Assembly (NCBI GenBank): GCA_009843665.1 | Contig: VYDA01000537.1 | Location: 533-41,908 of the forward strand | Reading direction: 5' to 3' | Length of the DNA stretch: 41,376 nucleotides | From: Caldilineaceae bacterium SB0675_bin_29 | GTDB taxonomy: Bacteria > Chloroflexota > Anaerolineae > Caldilineales > Caldilineaceae | Shown here: positions 40,491-41,376 of the stretch, in pieces | How the letters are laid out: each line of letters opens with the position of its first letter | Position numbering within the stretch: the first letter of the stretch is position 1 | Notes under the pieces: model-generated | Databases searched by the model: none | Told to the model about the DNA's origin: nothing | The model's input: the letters and a program-made list of their open reading frames with translations, nothing else | Made by a program: the position numbers and the translations under genes

Positions 40491-40989
40491 GGCAGTTCAC
40501 CAAAAACGAAAAACTGACGACTAAAAACTGCCGTTCTGCCGTTCCGTCAACCTGGATCCCATGAAATCACAGTTCAGACAATCCCACAAACTGACACCAA
40601 ATTGGTACAGAAAACGCCCTTCTGTCACCCCGTTGCCATGAAAAGACTGCTAAGCTGTTTGGCGGATGTAGATCCCGCGCGAAGCCGCGAACGTGCGGAA
40701 CGGCTCGCAACCGGAACAAGGAAGTTCCCCCTGCCTTTCCAAAAGACAGGAGCTCCTGGTCCCGCTTGGGATCTGCATCCGGCTATATGTTTAAGAGGCC
40801 TTCGCCCTCAAGCCGCCCTGGAGACGGACGGATGACTGCCCGCATTCAGTCGTCGCTGCTTGCCGGCATGCGCGCCGTGAACGCCCACCTGGAGAGCCTG
40901 AATCTGCCAGCCTGCACCGGCGCCGGCTGAGCGAAAGGCCTGGCTGACAAAGATACGATTAGGGACGCATTCTCACGGAGTTCGATCCT
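40491..40989. other. Region with no convincing gene
   Basis: A plus-strand frame to 40835 and a 32-codon ORF at 40831-40929 (MTARIQSSLLAGMRAVNAHL) are seen but match no family. The latter may be a remnant. The end of the region should hold the promoter of the secreted protein gene at 40990; no clear promoter is seen. Confidence 0.35.
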
Positions 40990-41376
40990 ATGCCTTACAA
41001 ACGCAGTTCTCTGACCCCTGCCCCGGGTGTGTGGCTGGCAGTGGCCCTTCTGGTCGTGATCGCCTGCCTGACCTACCCAAACCTGGTCTCGGCGCAACAG
41101 GACTCCTCACTCACTCCGCCGACGCTGAGCGGACGCGCGACCGCAAACGGGGTGGAACTCAGCTGGACCGCTATAACAGGGGCAGCCCGTTATGAGTTGT
41201 GGGTATGGGACAGTGTCAACGGTTGGCTGCAGCTTGGCGGTAACACACTGTCCGGCACCAGCTACACGCACACTGACGCGGCCGACGGCACTACCTACTG
41301 GTACGCCGTCCGTGCCGTGAACGCCGTCGAGCAGGCAAGCGCATGGTCAGAATACGTGACCGTGGCCGCGAGCGGT
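40990..41376 (+). CDS. Secreted fibronectin type III-like protein (partial)
   Basis: The gene starts at ATG 40990 and runs off the window after 129 codons. The product has a signal sequence (hydrophobic segment residues 14-33, cleavage likely after NLVSAQ). It is followed by a fibronectin type III-like domain: LSGRATANGVELSWTAITGA, then ARYELWVWDSVNGW and TTYWYAVRAVNA, ending SEYVTVAAS. Such domains often occur in tandem in surface or secreted proteins as spacers or carbohydrate-binding modules. The rest of the protein is not visible. Confidence 0.8.
   Translation, partial: MPYKRSSLTPAPGVWLAVALLVVIACLTYPNLVSAQQDSSLTPPTLSGRATANGVELSWTAITGAARYELWVWDSVNGWLQLGGNTLSGTSYTHTDAADGTTYWYAVRAVNAVEQASAWSEYVTVAASG

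Overview
The window looks like an accessory, mobile-DNA-rich stretch of a Chloroflexota chromosome, possibly Anaerolineae or Caldilineae. This is inferred from the moderately high GC content, the long PTNTPAPTNTP-type linkers in a secreted protein, paired SIMPL-domain proteins, a soluble GAF/PAS kinase fused to a receiver and an OmpR-type DNA-binding domain, and dispersed 'gcggaggacgcggagg' repeats. No rRNA, tRNA or CRISPR array was seen.

Bases 1-15,230 read as an integrated plasmid or phage-plasmid hybrid and its debris. It holds a phage-type terminase-small-subunit-like gene, an HNH protein, a lipoprotein, an intact tyrosine recombinase (4241-5155) and a DUF4268 nuclease-like gene. Divergent from that gene is a four-gene translationally coupled replication operon at 6350-10623: ribbon-helix-helix protein, Toprim primase, RepA-like ATPase, and a large unrecognised protein. 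Directly after its last stop codon lie five 22-bp tandem repeats, which I read as iterons of a replication origin. Around 10.9-14.6 kb there are decayed copies of the integrase, the HNH gene, the terminase-like gene with its leader, and a ribbon-helix-helix gene, mixed with small intact genes.

Bases 15,259-24,700 hold a membrane-anchored HNH nuclease with an excalibur domain, then a compact type I restriction operon on the minus strand (hsdM, hsdS, an Abi-C/HEPN-like gene, hsdR, with neighbouring genes overlapping or almost touching). A third degenerate copy of the terminase leader lies at 24.6 kb.

Bases 24,875-36,300 hold an XRE/MmyB-type regulator on the minus strand and then a long plus-strand run. 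It contains a frameshifted and an intact SIMPL protein, small membrane proteins, a sulfatase, and an array of lipoproteins with small membrane proteins. The lipoproteins fall into two families, named here by the residues after the lipidated cysteine (CVPIP and C[A/T]PYGHW). They show tandem and segmental duplication, an intragenic heptapeptide expansion and frameshifts, which suggests a rapidly evolving cell-envelope locus of unknown function.

Bases 36,400-41,376 hold a small membrane protein, a Mrr-like nuclease relic, a hybrid kinase-receiver-DNA-binding regulator flanked by dispersed repeats, and the start of a secreted fibronectin type III-like protein that runs off the window.

The two most promising undescribed systems are the iteron/replication module with its unrecognised 555-residue protein and the duplicated lipoprotein/small-membrane-protein array.
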